Part shown: one piece after another, positions 1-8,102 of the stretch | Layout: every line of letters starts with the position of its first letter | How positions within the stretch are numbered: position 1 is the first letter of the stretch | Origin: Rhodobacteraceae bacterium UBA7436 | Lineage (GTDB): Bacteria > Pseudomonadota > Alphaproteobacteria > Rhodobacterales > Rhodobacteraceae | DNA: 8,946 nt | Assembly: GCA_002478745.1 (NCBI GenBank) | Contig: DLQI01000078.1 | Coordinates: 1 to 8,946, forward strand | Reading direction: 5' to 3' | The notes under the pieces: generated by a model | The model's input: only the letters and a program-made list of their open reading frames with translations | Database searches by the model: none | What the model was told of the DNA's origin: nothing | Made by a program: the position numbers and the translations under genes

Positions 1-1376
1 GCTGCGAACTTTTCCTTAAACTCATTCTGCATCCGGTCAAATTCACGCGGGTCTGCCCCTTGGAATGAATAGATGGACTGTTTTTTATCTCCAACAACAA
101 ACAAGGTGCGTTTGACATCTTCGCGTGCACCATCCCCGCTTGAGAACTCCTCGGCCAGTTTGCGGATCACATCCCACTGGTCCGGGCTGGTGTCTTGTGC
201 CTCATCCACAAGAATGTGGTCGATCCCGCCATCAATGCGGAACAACACCCACGCCGCCACTTTTTCATCATTTAAAAGGTTCCGTGCCTTTAGGATCAGA
301 TCGTCAAAGTCCAACCAGCCGCGCACGAGTTTAGCCTGTTCGTATTTCCCAACGAAGGCATGGGCAAAGTCGTGTAAAACCTGTGTTCGACGCGCAGACT
401 GAAGGGCCAAACGCCTATCTCGCGTATCTTCGATCCGCAGCATGAATGCCTCTAACTGGGGCATCAATGCTTCAACAGTGCCTTGGGTCGCCTTGGTCGG
501 AAAGGTCCCTAACTTGGCTGAAAACGGATCTTTAGCACTGCCACCAGTTAGAAAAACACTTTCCAAAATGGGCAATGATTTAAGGGACAATGTGCCCAAC
601 ATCTTCAGCTTTTCACCAGCCTTACCATCATTGCCACCTTTGGAGGTCAAAACGGGGATCAGTTGATCCAGCAGCTGCCGTTCACCACCTTGAAACGCCA
701 AACCTTCAATCCCTGTCTCGTCCAATCCTGCAGCTTGACCAAACAGCGCTAGGCAATCGTTCCACGCCAATGGATTTGCAAATGCAGCACGGTGGCCCAC
801 AATCTCTTGGGTCAATCGCAAGAAATCTTCGCCTAAGTATTGGTTGGCAAGTGCTGCAACCAATCTAGCTTCTGGTCCGTCTGCCATCATATCCACGATC
901 TCACCGCGCAGCATATCAGCTGCGCGTTCTTCGATCTCTTTGAATTGTGGGCTTACGTCGGCTTCCAACGGAAAGCGGCGCAGAAGTGAGGCGCAGAACG
1001 AGTGAATAGTTTGGATTTTCAATCCACCGGGGGTTTCAATCGCACGGGCAAACAGCGTGCGTGCATCGCGCAATTGATCGCCATCCGGATTGTGACGGAC
1101 ACCTAATTCGGTCAGGGCATGGCGCAATTCTGCATCGGGCAACATGGCCCAATCGCCCAGACGTTTGAAAAGACGGTTTTGCATCTCTGATGCGGCGGCC
1201 TTTGTGTAGGTCAGGCACAGGATATGTTGTGGCTGGACTTGGTCCAAAAGCAGGCGGGCCACGCGGTCCGTCAGAACGCGGGTCTTGCCCGAACCTGCAT
1301 TGGCTGCAAGCCATGTAGACGTGGTTGGATCTGCCGCGGCCAATTGGCGGCGCGTAGCTTCATTCGGTGTCATCAT
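1..1376 (-). CDS. addA: AddA, double-strand break repair helicase-nuclease subunit (N-terminal 458 codons, runs off left edge)
   Basis: AddA is the UvrD/Rep-like (SF1A) 3'-5' helicase and nuclease subunit of AddAB, which resects double-strand breaks and loads RecA. I translated the whole visible part and it is open throughout. It shows the Walker A loop AANAGSGKT (residues 24-32), motif Ia CLTYTKAAASEM, motif Ic IQTIHSFCASLLRRFP (121-136), the DEAQD Walker B (391-395) and motif III VVGDKKQSIYSFQGAD (427-442). Alphaproteobacterial AddA is usually about 1100 residues, so the second helicase half and the C-terminal PDDEXK nuclease lie beyond the left edge. The ATG at 1376 overlaps the addB stop by four bases (ATGA), which indicates translational coupling; an ATG one codon later (1373) is equally possible. 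Family assignment is very secure. Confidence 0.96.
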   Translation of the reverse strand, partial: MMTPNEATRRQLAAADPTTSTWLAANAGSGKTRVLTDRVARLLLDQVQPQHILCLTYTKAAASEMQNRLFKRLGDWAMLPDAELRHALTELGVRHNPDGDQLRDARTLFARAIETPGGLKIQTIHSFCASLLRRFPLEADVSPQFKEIEERAADMLRGEIVDMMADGPEARLVAALANQYLGEDFLRLTQEIVGHRAAFANPLAWNDCLALFGQAAGLDETGIEGLAFQGGERQLLDQLIPVLTSKGGNDGKAGEKLKMLGTLSLKSLPILESVFLTGGSAKDPFSAKLGTFPTKATQGTVEALMPQLEAFMLRIEDTRDRRLALQSARRTQVLHDFAHAFVGKYEQAKLVRGWLDFDDLILKARNLLNDEKVAAWVLFRIDGGIDHILVDEAQDTSPDQWDVIRKLAEEFSSGDGAREDVKRTLFVVGDKKQSIYSFQGADPREFDRMQNEFKEKFA

Positions 1377-4330
1377 GTCAGATCCTCTGGCACAGGAATA
1401 TCGGTGCCGTCCCATTCCCCAAACCGCGCAAGGTGATCGTAATCACCACGCTCCCGTTCGCTTTGGATTGTGCGTTGCGAGGTAAAACCCTGCTCAATGG
1501 ACAAATAGGCGCGGATCAATTGCGCGAGTTCATCCAACACCTTAGCAGGCGGTTCTTTTTGCAATGGTGCGCGCACCTCAACAGGCTTGCTTCCCAGACC
1601 GATAAACACAGCTTCCGTCACCGTGTTCACACCTACATGTTTAAAGCTACCTTGTTCCATCATTGCCGCTTCGATCAGCAATTGTTTGTCGAACTTGGCC
1701 TGCTGTTTTTCAGTCGGGGGTGTCCCGGTTTTGTAGTCAAAAATCGCAACGCTATCGGGACCGGTTTGGTCAATCCGATCCGCATATCCGGTAAGGGTGA
1801 AGTCTAGTTTGGGCATACTCATGACACCCTTGGCCTGCTTTTCAAACGCAATTGGTGTGCTACGGGCTTGGCGCTCTGCTTCTCTGGCGACAAACCAATC
1901 TGTCACGCGCGATAGCTTTGCCAACCAAAGCGCACGGGTCGCAGGCCAAGGCACGTCGCGGCCCAGCACGTCTGTCGCGACTTTCATCAAGTGTGTTGAC
2001 GTCAGCAAAGACGGATCTGCCATTATGTCCTTAACGAACACCTCCATAACGGAGTGGATCAAGATACCGCGCATAGGTGCGTCTGGGGATTGTACGATTG
2101 GATTCAGGGCACGCAGTTTCAATGTGTGCTTGGCATAAACTGCGTAGGGGTCGCGGATCAGGCGCTTGATCTCTGTCACGGACAGGGCATGTGGGCGCGC
2201 AGCGATTGGTGGACGTGGGGAAGGGCGATGGGCACGATCAACGGTTGTAGGTTTCTCTAGCACTTTAGTCTTGGCCAACCATTCGTCGCCTTTTGCGATC
2301 ATTTCCTTCAACACTTCAGGCCCATCAAGTGTGGGCAAGCCGCCCAACAAGTTCTGCAAGCGGTTTAGCCAGCGTGAGGGTACAGTTTCTGCATCGTCAG
2401 ACCGTACAGACCGCGTGATCCAGACCTCTTCTGCGGCAACGGCCTGCTGAAAATCGTGTGCAGACAGACCAATGCGCCGCTCGGGCAGCAGCAAACCCGC
2501 CTGATTGCGCAGGGCGCGGTTCAACCACGGATCGGGTTTGGGGGCTTCGGGCCATGTTCCCTCATTCAACCCGCCCAAAATGACCAAATCAGCCCCTTGA
2601 ACTCGGGCTTCAAGGGTACCCCAAATCATGATGTTTCGATGAGGCGCGTCGCGGTCGCGCACTTCTTCGCCCGATAGCAAAGCACCGACCAGATCAACGT
2701 AGTCAGAGGCAGACATTTCGCCACCGTACTCCCCGTGCTCCGTCAGGGTGTCCATCACTTTGTGGGCCTTTTGACCTGCGGATTTCAACCACAATTCACC
2801 CGTGGTTTCGCCCATAGGCCCTGATGCTATCGCTTCGGCCACTTGGATGTGCAAGGCGGTCCAATCAGCCAAGGTGCGGTCGCCTGCGAAATGCAGATTG
2901 CAAAACGTCTGGCCAACCCAATCTGCCCAATCGGTGAGTGTGGTTGGCGGGTCCAGTTTGGCTGCTGCCTTTTGCGCGATCTCTGACACCCCTTCAGCAG
3001 TGGGATAAGGCAGCCCATCACGGCGAATGCGCAGTTCGATCCGTTGAGTGTTTAATTGGTGTAATCCGCGATCATTACCGCTGTGGGTCATCGGATGTTT
3101 TAGCAATGTCAGCAAGGATTCAGTATCTAATAAACGGGAAAACAACCCACCTACATGGCGCAGAAACCGCCCGGGTGGGGATAGATGTAGCGGTGAACCC
3201 GCACTGTCATCTGGCAAAATATCCCAACGATCCAATGCGGCAGACACTTGTCGCGTTAACATTCGATCAGGCGTAATAAGTGCTGCGGTTTGGCCGTCTT
3301 CCGCAGCCTTCCGCAGCCGCATCGCAATGGCCAAAGCTTCATCGCGCGGCGTTTCAGCCTGCAGCAGCGTGACGCCTTTCAACCCTTCAGCAATACCAGC
3401 TAAATGGGGGCCTTCAGACAACCACGCATCTGTGACAGGCGCTGGTCGTAGAGCAAGGGAAACCAGTTTATTACGGGCAGGGGCGGCAGGCGCGTCATCG
3501 GCCCATGGGATCACGTCATCTGACGACTTTTCCAACGACAGTAGTAGTTTGTGAAAACGGAATTGCGGGTGGTCTTCCGATAGCATCGCGTCAGACAGGC
3601 TGGCCCAAACATCTGATGGCATATCAAAATCGAAACCGGGGAGGATCACCGCCCCTTGTGGCAGTTTCGCGATGGCTTGCATCAGCATCAATGTCGTGCC
3701 GCGTGATCCTGTTGAACCCGCAAGGATAATGGGTTGCTTTGGTGGGGTGTGTTCCCAACGCTCAACCAAATTTTGCACAATGATCCGTTGGCGTGCTTCG
3801 GTGTCAGGTGTGTCTTGGGACAAATCGATGTAGGATTGCGCAATATTGATGAACGTCTTTGCGCGCTCCCAGTGGCCCGATTGATCTGTGACATCAAGGT
3901 TCGCAATGGTTTCGGCAGAAACACCTTCGCCCTGCATCTCGTCCATTAAAGTGGCAAGGCTGTCAGCAAGGTCATAAAGCGATGCGCGCGCGGCAAAGCT
4001 TTGCTCGCGTTCCAGCAGATTGGCGACAAGCTGTACCAATTCTAAACGACGCTTAAGTGCGGAATTGGATTTAGGTACATCAAGGTCTGGCAGCAAATCC
4101 TCGATCTCGTTCAGCATTCGAATGCGGGGCAATAAAAGGGCAGGGCCCGCATCAAACAAATCCCGCATACGGCGTGCCATACGACGGGTGTTTACGATGA
4201 TTTCGACCTGTGCCATCTCGTGGGGTGTGCGACCCTCCATCCGTTTGATCAGGCCATTTACCAGCGATTTTGGGAAATCTACGCCGTTGGGGATGCCAAA
4301 CAGATGCGAAGGGTTTTGGGGGTCAAACAT
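1373..4330 (-). CDS. addB: AddB, double-strand break repair protein, alphaproteobacterial type (985 aa)
   Basis: AddB is the partner of AddA: a RecC-like scaffold with an inactivated helicase fold plus a C-terminal RecB-family nuclease. Seen directly: a P-loop-like segment LAGSTGSRGTT (203-213) without the canonical GK[ST]; the AddB/RecC signature LGGLNEGTWP (585-594); and a PDDEXK nuclease with H759 and E763 (ILIHSVMEVF), D851 (GYADRID), D865-Y-K867 (IFDYKTG) and Q883. The protein has a single cysteine (C477), so the four-cysteine iron-sulfur staple known from Bacillus AddB cannot form. The full length of 985 aa is normal for the alphaproteobacterial family. The ATG at 4330 overlaps the murU stop by 8 bases and the stop overlaps the addA start by 4, so it is coupled on both sides. 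Confidence 0.96.
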   Translation of the reverse strand: MFDPQNPSHLFGIPNGVDFPKSLVNGLIKRMEGRTPHEMAQVEIIVNTRRMARRMRDLFDAGPALLLPRIRMLNEIEDLLPDLDVPKSNSALKRRLELVQLVANLLEREQSFAARASLYDLADSLATLMDEMQGEGVSAETIANLDVTDQSGHWERAKTFINIAQSYIDLSQDTPDTEARQRIIVQNLVERWEHTPPKQPIILAGSTGSRGTTLMLMQAIAKLPQGAVILPGFDFDMPSDVWASLSDAMLSEDHPQFRFHKLLLSLEKSSDDVIPWADDAPAAPARNKLVSLALRPAPVTDAWLSEGPHLAGIAEGLKGVTLLQAETPRDEALAIAMRLRKAAEDGQTAALITPDRMLTRQVSAALDRWDILPDDSAGSPLHLSPPGRFLRHVGGLFSRLLDTESLLTLLKHPMTHSGNDRGLHQLNTQRIELRIRRDGLPYPTAEGVSEIAQKAAAKLDPPTTLTDWADWVGQTFCNLHFAGDRTLADWTALHIQVAEAIASGPMGETTGELWLKSAGQKAHKVMDTLTEHGEYGGEMSASDYVDLVGALLSGEEVRDRDAPHRNIMIWGTLEARVQGADLVILGGLNEGTWPEAPKPDPWLNRALRNQAGLLLPERRIGLSAHDFQQAVAAEEVWITRSVRSDDAETVPSRWLNRLQNLLGGLPTLDGPEVLKEMIAKGDEWLAKTKVLEKPTTVDRAHRPSPRPPIAARPHALSVTEIKRLIRDPYAVYAKHTLKLRALNPIVQSPDAPMRGILIHSVMEVFVKDIMADPSLLTSTHLMKVATDVLGRDVPWPATRALWLAKLSRVTDWFVAREAERQARSTPIAFEKQAKGVMSMPKLDFTLTGYADRIDQTGPDSVAIFDYKTGTPPTEKQQAKFDKQLLIEAAMMEQGSFKHVGVNTVTEAVFIGLGSKPVEVRAPLQKEPPAKVLDELAQLIRAYLSIEQGFTSQRTIQSERERGDYDHLARFGEWDGTDIPVPEDLT

Positions 4331-5006
4331 TCATCATCTCTTCTGCCTGTGTAATGCCTTCTGGGTGTCCAACGTCGCACCAGTTGCCGTCATACGAAAT
4401 CCCAAAAAGACGATCGTTCTTTAGCATTTTGTTCCAAATGACGTTCAATGAGAACGATGGTTCTTTGATCGTTTTGAGAAGGTCAGTTTTAATGATCTGG
4501 ATACCGCCATAAACAGCACCCGAACCGCGCGTCAGGCGGCCATCGGATGCAATTGTGAAATCGCCATCACCAGAATAACCAATAGTTTGCGCGACAGGGA
4601 CACATACCAAAAGAGCATCCATTTCAATCGGGTCCCAAACGTCCAAAACCTGTTGCAAAGGATTGGCCCCTTTCCAAATAGCGTCTGTATTCATGGTAAA
4701 TACCGGATTGGTCCCAAGGAGAGGCAGGGCATTGCGCAACCCTCCGCCGGTTTCCAATACATCAGGTGTTTCGGTGATGGTCTGAACCTCTGTTCCATTC
4801 AGATGATCAACCAGCATATGAGGAAGGTAATGTAGGTTTGCGACAATGTTTTTGGGGGTGATTGCGCGGGCCAAATCGATTGAGTGATCAATCAGCGCCT
4901 TACCTCCAACCTGAACCAATGGTTTGGGTTGATGGGCGGTCAAATGTTTCATCCGCGTGCCAAAGCCCGCAGCAAAAAGCATTACAGATGTGGTACGGTC
5001 GCGCAT
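4323..5006 (-). CDS. murU: N-acetylmuramate alpha-1-phosphate uridylyltransferase (MurU-type sugar nucleotidyltransferase)
   Basis: A 227-residue protein of the short sugar-1-phosphate nucleotidyltransferase family. It has the nucleotide-binding loop FAAGFGTRMKHLT (11-23), PKPL (27-30), the ETGGGL motif (85-90), a metal-binding aspartate in MNTDAIW (D108) and a second one in NWCDVGHPEG (D211). MurU transfers UMP from UTP to MurNAc-alpha-1-phosphate to give UDP-MurNAc in the cytoplasm, the last step of the salvage route that bypasses MurA. The adjacent AmgK-like kinase supports MurU over a generic glucose- or mannose-1-phosphate enzyme, but substrate is inferred from context. The ATG at 5006 gives a 25-base overlap with amgK and leaves a short leader before the loop. 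An internal ATG at 4982 forms TAATG with the amgK stop, but would place the loop at the very N terminus. Confidence 0.85.
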   Translation of the reverse strand: MRDRTTSVMLFAAGFGTRMKHLTAHQPKPLVQVGGKALIDHSIDLARAITPKNIVANLHYLPHMLVDHLNGTEVQTITETPDVLETGGGLRNALPLLGTNPVFTMNTDAIWKGANPLQQVLDVWDPIEMDALLVCVPVAQTIGYSGDGDFTIASDGRLTRGSGAVYGGIQIIKTDLLKTIKEPSFSLNVIWNKMLKNDRLFGISYDGNWCDVGHPEGITQAEEMMNV

Positions 5007-6004
5007 TTTGATTTCAACTTGGCTAAAATGGTTTCATCTGGAAATGGAAGGTCGTTTAGAACCATCTCTGCAATCGAAGATAATGCAGGATGGGCTAGGT
5101 TAGTCTCAATATGTGACCAAACCCGTGGAATAAGATCAACGTAATGTGCTTTGCCATCACGCATACAAAGACGGGCAAAAACACCCAATATGCGTAGGTT
5201 GCGTTGCGCACCAAGCAGGGCATAGGCCGTCTCGAATTCATCGGCCTCCAGATTGTTTTTCGTGATGTAGCGGGCCTTCATCTGTGACTGAACTTCAGGT
5301 GACACATCGCGGCGCGCGTCTTGCAAAACAGACACCAGATCATATGCAGGATGGCCCAGCATTGCGTCTTGAAAATCAAGCAAGCCAACCTTTTTAACCC
5401 CGTCTCGTTTCGGCATCCAAAGAAGGTTTTCAGCATGGTAATCGCGCTGGATCAAAACTTGGGGTGCGGATTCTAGGGGGGTAAGAAGCTCACTGAATTT
5501 GGTCGAAAACGCAGTGGTTTTAGCAGGGTGTATTTGACCAGTGGAACCCAGAACATACCATCCATAAGCAAGCGCAGCCATTTGCGTCATGACCTCAGCG
5601 TTATATGGGGTAAGCGGCGGACAGGGTGCTTTGTGCAGATGGGTTAAGACATCAACGGCAGCCTCGTAAAGCGGGGCTTCAAGATGAGGTGAAACCTCTA
5701 AAACCCGCGCAAACAGGTCATCACCAAGGTCTTCCAAGATTAAAAAACCTTGATATTCGTCTTGCGCATAGATTCTGGGTGCGTTCAGTCCGATTGCATC
5801 CAAGTGCTGCGCAATTTTAACAAACGGACGGATATCTTCGCCTTTTTCTGGCGGTGCATCCATCAAAATTGCGGTAGCGCCATCGACATGCGTTAAACGG
5901 TCATAACGTCGATTGGATGCGTCGCCGGCCACTGTAACGCGCTGGGCATTGCTCCACTGGGTTGTTCCCAGAAATTCGGACATGGCTGCTTGGCGATCAG
6001 TCAT
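4982..6004 (-). CDS. amgK: Anomeric N-acetylmuramate/N-acetylglucosamine kinase, AmgK-like (aminoglycoside phosphotransferase fold, 340 aa)
   Basis: The protein has the aminoglycoside/choline phosphotransferase kinase fold. Seen: GDASNRRYDRL near the N terminus (27-37), typical of the AmgK group; the hinge LILEDLGDD (88-96); the catalytic loop QRDYHAENLLW (186-196) with catalytic D188 and N193; and the metal-binding LLDFQDAMLGHPAYDL (208-223) with D210. AmgK phosphorylates the anomeric hydroxyl of MurNAc or GlcNAc, supplying the MurU substrate made next in the operon. The ATG at 6004 is chosen because MTDRQAAMSEFLGT fits the start of relatives as I know them and gives an 8-base overlap with tsaE; the in-frame ATG at 6043 would add 13 residues inside tsaE. 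It ends in TAA overlapping murU. Older databases label such proteins only 'phosphotransferase'. Exact sugar substrate is an inference. Confidence 0.87.
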   Translation of the reverse strand: MTDRQAAMSEFLGTTQWSNAQRVTVAGDASNRRYDRLTHVDGATAILMDAPPEKGEDIRPFVKIAQHLDAIGLNAPRIYAQDEYQGFLILEDLGDDLFARVLEVSPHLEAPLYEAAVDVLTHLHKAPCPPLTPYNAEVMTQMAALAYGWYVLGSTGQIHPAKTTAFSTKFSELLTPLESAPQVLIQRDYHAENLLWMPKRDGVKKVGLLDFQDAMLGHPAYDLVSVLQDARRDVSPEVQSQMKARYITKNNLEADEFETAYALLGAQRNLRILGVFARLCMRDGKAHYVDLIPRVWSHIETNLAHPALSSIAEMVLNDLPFPDETILAKLKSKCATVPHL

Positions 6005-6473
6005 TGCGCCATCCCTTGGTTTTTGCATCCCACTTTGGGTCATCCCATTGCGCGATCAGCACACGTGAATCTAAGGTGCTTGAAGGTGTCAATTCGATAT
6101 GAAGCGCATCAGTTGGGGTATAGCTTCCTAATCTGTCAGGCCATTCGATCAGGCAAACTGCTTCGATCATGGCATCAAACAAGCCAAGCTCTTCGATCTC
6201 TTGTTCTGCGCTTAACCGGTAAAGATCTGAATGCCAAACTTCACCAATCACAGTGTCATATGTCTGCACAAGCGTGAAGGTTGGAGAGGGTACGTCTTCG
6301 TCCACAGTCAAAAGAGATTTGATAAACGAACGTGCAAAATGAGTTTTGCCAGCACCAACCTCGCCCAACAGTAAAACTGTGTCACCAGATTGCACATTTT
6401 GGGCAAGAATACTTGCAAGGTTTGCGGTTGCCTCCGCGTCCGCCAGATGAATTTTCAAGTTGCTGTTTGCCAT
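5997..6473 (-). CDS. tsaE: TsaE, tRNA N6-threonylcarbamoyladenosine (t6A37) biosynthesis ATPase
   Basis: TsaE is the small P-loop ATPase that works with TsaB and TsaD to transfer the threonylcarbamoyl group onto A37 of ANN-decoding tRNAs. The 158-residue product matches the usual 150-160. It shows Walker A LGEVGAGKTHFAR (36-48), the SPTF switch motif (63-66), HSDLYRL (81-87) with D83, and CLIEWPDRL (107-115) with E110. The ATG at 6473 is preferred, with AGG a few bases upstream (TAGGCGCTATG). The frame also opens with a TTG at 6509 that would add 12 unusual residues. It starts 48 bases after the PAS gene stop and its own stop overlaps amgK, so it is the first gene of the tightly coupled tsaE-amgK-murU-addB-addA run. 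Confidence 0.95.
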   Translation of the reverse strand: MANSNLKIHLADAEATANLASILAQNVQSGDTVLLLGEVGAGKTHFARSFIKSLLTVDEDVPSPTFTLVQTYDTVIGEVWHSDLYRLSAEQEIEELGLFDAMIEAVCLIEWPDRLGSYTPTDALHIELTPSSTLDSRVLIAQWDDPKWDAKTKGWRND

Positions 6474-6521
6474 AGCGCCTATGGTGGCGTGGGTGTGACC
6501 TCGCTGCAAGTCAAATTGGTC

Positions 6522-8053
6522 TTATTCCTGCAGTTCTCGGCTCTTTTCAGCGGTACCATGGGTAACGGCTGGTTCGGTTTGGAAAATCAGCATAGTGGCA
6601 CCCAAAGCAACGGGCTTTAAAGAACAAGAGAACACATCGCCGTTTTTCCATTTCATTTCGCGGGTAGAAGGCGATTGGGGGCCAATCTTCATAACAAAAT
6701 CACGGATGTCAGCCCATGCGGGGTTAGGTTGGCTTTGGCGTTGCCAATCTTTGAGCGCGTCCAAAATAGTTACATCAACAAAAGCGATCTCGGGGTCGAA
6801 TTTCCACATTTCGCGGTAAGCCTTATTGCAAAACTGGAGAACCCCAATTGAGGAAAATACAACCATTCCAATAACAAAGGTGTTCATCATGGATTGACCA
6901 ATAGCCAACTCAGCGCGAAAACCACGCGCCAATGAAACTTCAGCGCTGATATCTTCGATAAGAAATGCGATTGCCCCATCGGGGTGAGGTCGCCCCGAAA
7001 TTCGATAGGTCTGCCCTGTTCCTAGGCTCCAGTTTTCTTGATAACTTCCATCAGTTGCGGCCTTGATAACATTTGCTAATTCTTCGCGCCATGAGTGGTA
7101 GTTCTTGGGTTCTGGCATGACTTGATTGTCGCGTAATCGGTCAAAGAACGACAAGAGGTCAGGCCGTGTCGATAAAACTCTACCGGTAATTTTGATAAAT
7201 CAACAAGTGCAGGATTGAACAAAGCCAACTGTCCATTTCGGTCAAAAATTGCCAATCCAGTCGACAAGTGCGCAAAGGTTTTGGCAAGAGTTTGAACAAA
7301 ATTGCGTTGGGCAATTTCCGCATCAATGACGGCGTTGATATCAATCGCATGACAAATAGTGCCGACGTCCGATTCAACACAAGAAATGTCGTACCAAAGT
7401 TGTTTTTCATCGATAGCAGAGGAAATTGATGTCCGCCTACTTTGGAGTGGGTTACTGGTCTGTGCTTCAATATCAAATAGGGGCTGGATAACTGAGGGGT
7501 CTTTTTCAAATATTCTTTGATAGAGGTGCTCATAGGCATTATTATGCCAGAAAACTTCACCCGCCTTATCGATCTGCCATATCGGATACGGTGCGGTAGT
7601 GCCTGCCAAACTTGTCACCATCACTTCAGCTTCGAGTGATCTGATTTTATGCTGGGCCTCAAGTGGCAAGGTTTTTTGGTCGATGATCTGAACATGGGTA
7701 GCATCATCAATTTGTCGGATTTCGAGCTTCGCAAGATCGGTGTCGCTTTGCGATGAAATCGTAACAGTATTCTTATTTTTCGTGGGTTCTGCGGGAAAGC
7801 TGGGAAATCGCTGCGCCAAACGCGCCCTTAGTGCAGCCCACTCGCTGCCTACTCCGCCAAATCGTTCAATTCGAAGTCCCGCTTCTGATGCGTGCTGTAA
7901 GGTTTCGCCCTTGAACAAAAACGAGATCTCATCTGACGGATCGCTTCGAGGGTTTTCCGAGGTCCCAATAAGGGTTTTGTTCAAATACCAAAGAGCAATA
8001 GCCGTACTGATCGAAGCGGTAGCGAAAATTATAAGGACATTTACAAGTGACAT
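6522..8053 (-). pseudogene. Membrane-anchored multi-PAS protein beside regB, broken by a one-base frameshift (about 510 aa when repaired)
   Basis: Two reading frames make one protein. The first (start 8053) has an N-terminal membrane segment (about residues 4-24), a low-complexity linker, a PAS-like domain near 155-240 (PIWQIDKAGEVFWHNNAYEHLY) and the start of a second (GLAIFDRNGQLALFNPALVDL). After F293 it leaves frame and ends 32 residues later at 7076. The other frame, open upstream of 7154, carries the rest of PAS 2 (LSTRPDLLSFFDRLRDN, then RPHPDGAIAFLIEDIS) and a third PAS near 385-495 (GMVVFSSIGVLQFCNKAYREMW), ending at TAA 6522. One extra T at 7174-7177 joins them exactly. There is no kinase, cyclase or DNA-binding output domain, so the role is unknown; position suggests signalling near RegB. 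An in-frame TTG at 8062 has better Shine-Dalgarno spacing (GGAGAAGG, 8074-8081). Whether it is truly broken or a sequencing error cannot be told here. Confidence 0.8.
7174..7177 (-). other. Frameshift site in the PAS gene (T run one base short)
   Basis: On the coding strand the sequence reads GAG TTT TAT CGA CAC, giving an out-of-frame tail. With five T's instead of four it reads GAG TTT TTA TCG ACA CGG CCT GAC (E F L S T R P D) and runs straight into the downstream PAS frame. The two halves then meet with no missing or duplicated residues, so the lesion is placed to within this run. Confidence 0.82.
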
Positions 8054-8102
8054 TCGAACCAAACCCCAACACGCCTTCTCCAATATAGTGTCGGCGTAAT
8101 TT

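Noticed and set aside
1367..1807. 146-codon plus-strand open frame antisense to the addB 3' end
   Set aside because: It lies wholly opposite conserved addB nuclease-domain sequence, has no recognisable family features and no promoter; other long plus-strand frames (for example 73-402, 3048-3554, 4020-4424) are shadows in the same way.
6474..6509. Upstream TTG start for tsaE giving 12 extra residues
   Set aside because: The extension (QRGHTHATIGA...) does not resemble TsaE N termini, while the ATG at 6473 gives the normal family length.
7150..7190. Programmed -1 ribosomal frameshifting joining the two PAS frames
   Set aside because: The direction (-1) is right, but the local codons G-TTT-TAT do not form an X-XXY-YYZ slippery heptamer, and I saw no clear pseudoknot or stem just downstream. 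A simple indel explains it better.
7180..7560. 126-codon minus-strand frame inside the PAS gene
   Set aside because: It is the third frame over conserved PAS coding sequence, shows no PAS or other motifs and ends at the frameshift region by chance.
8081..8083. TTG at 8083 as start of the PAS protein
   Set aside because: It lies within the candidate -10 element and just before the GGAGAAGG ribosome-binding sequence, so starts at 8062 (TTG) or 8053 (ATG) are more plausible.
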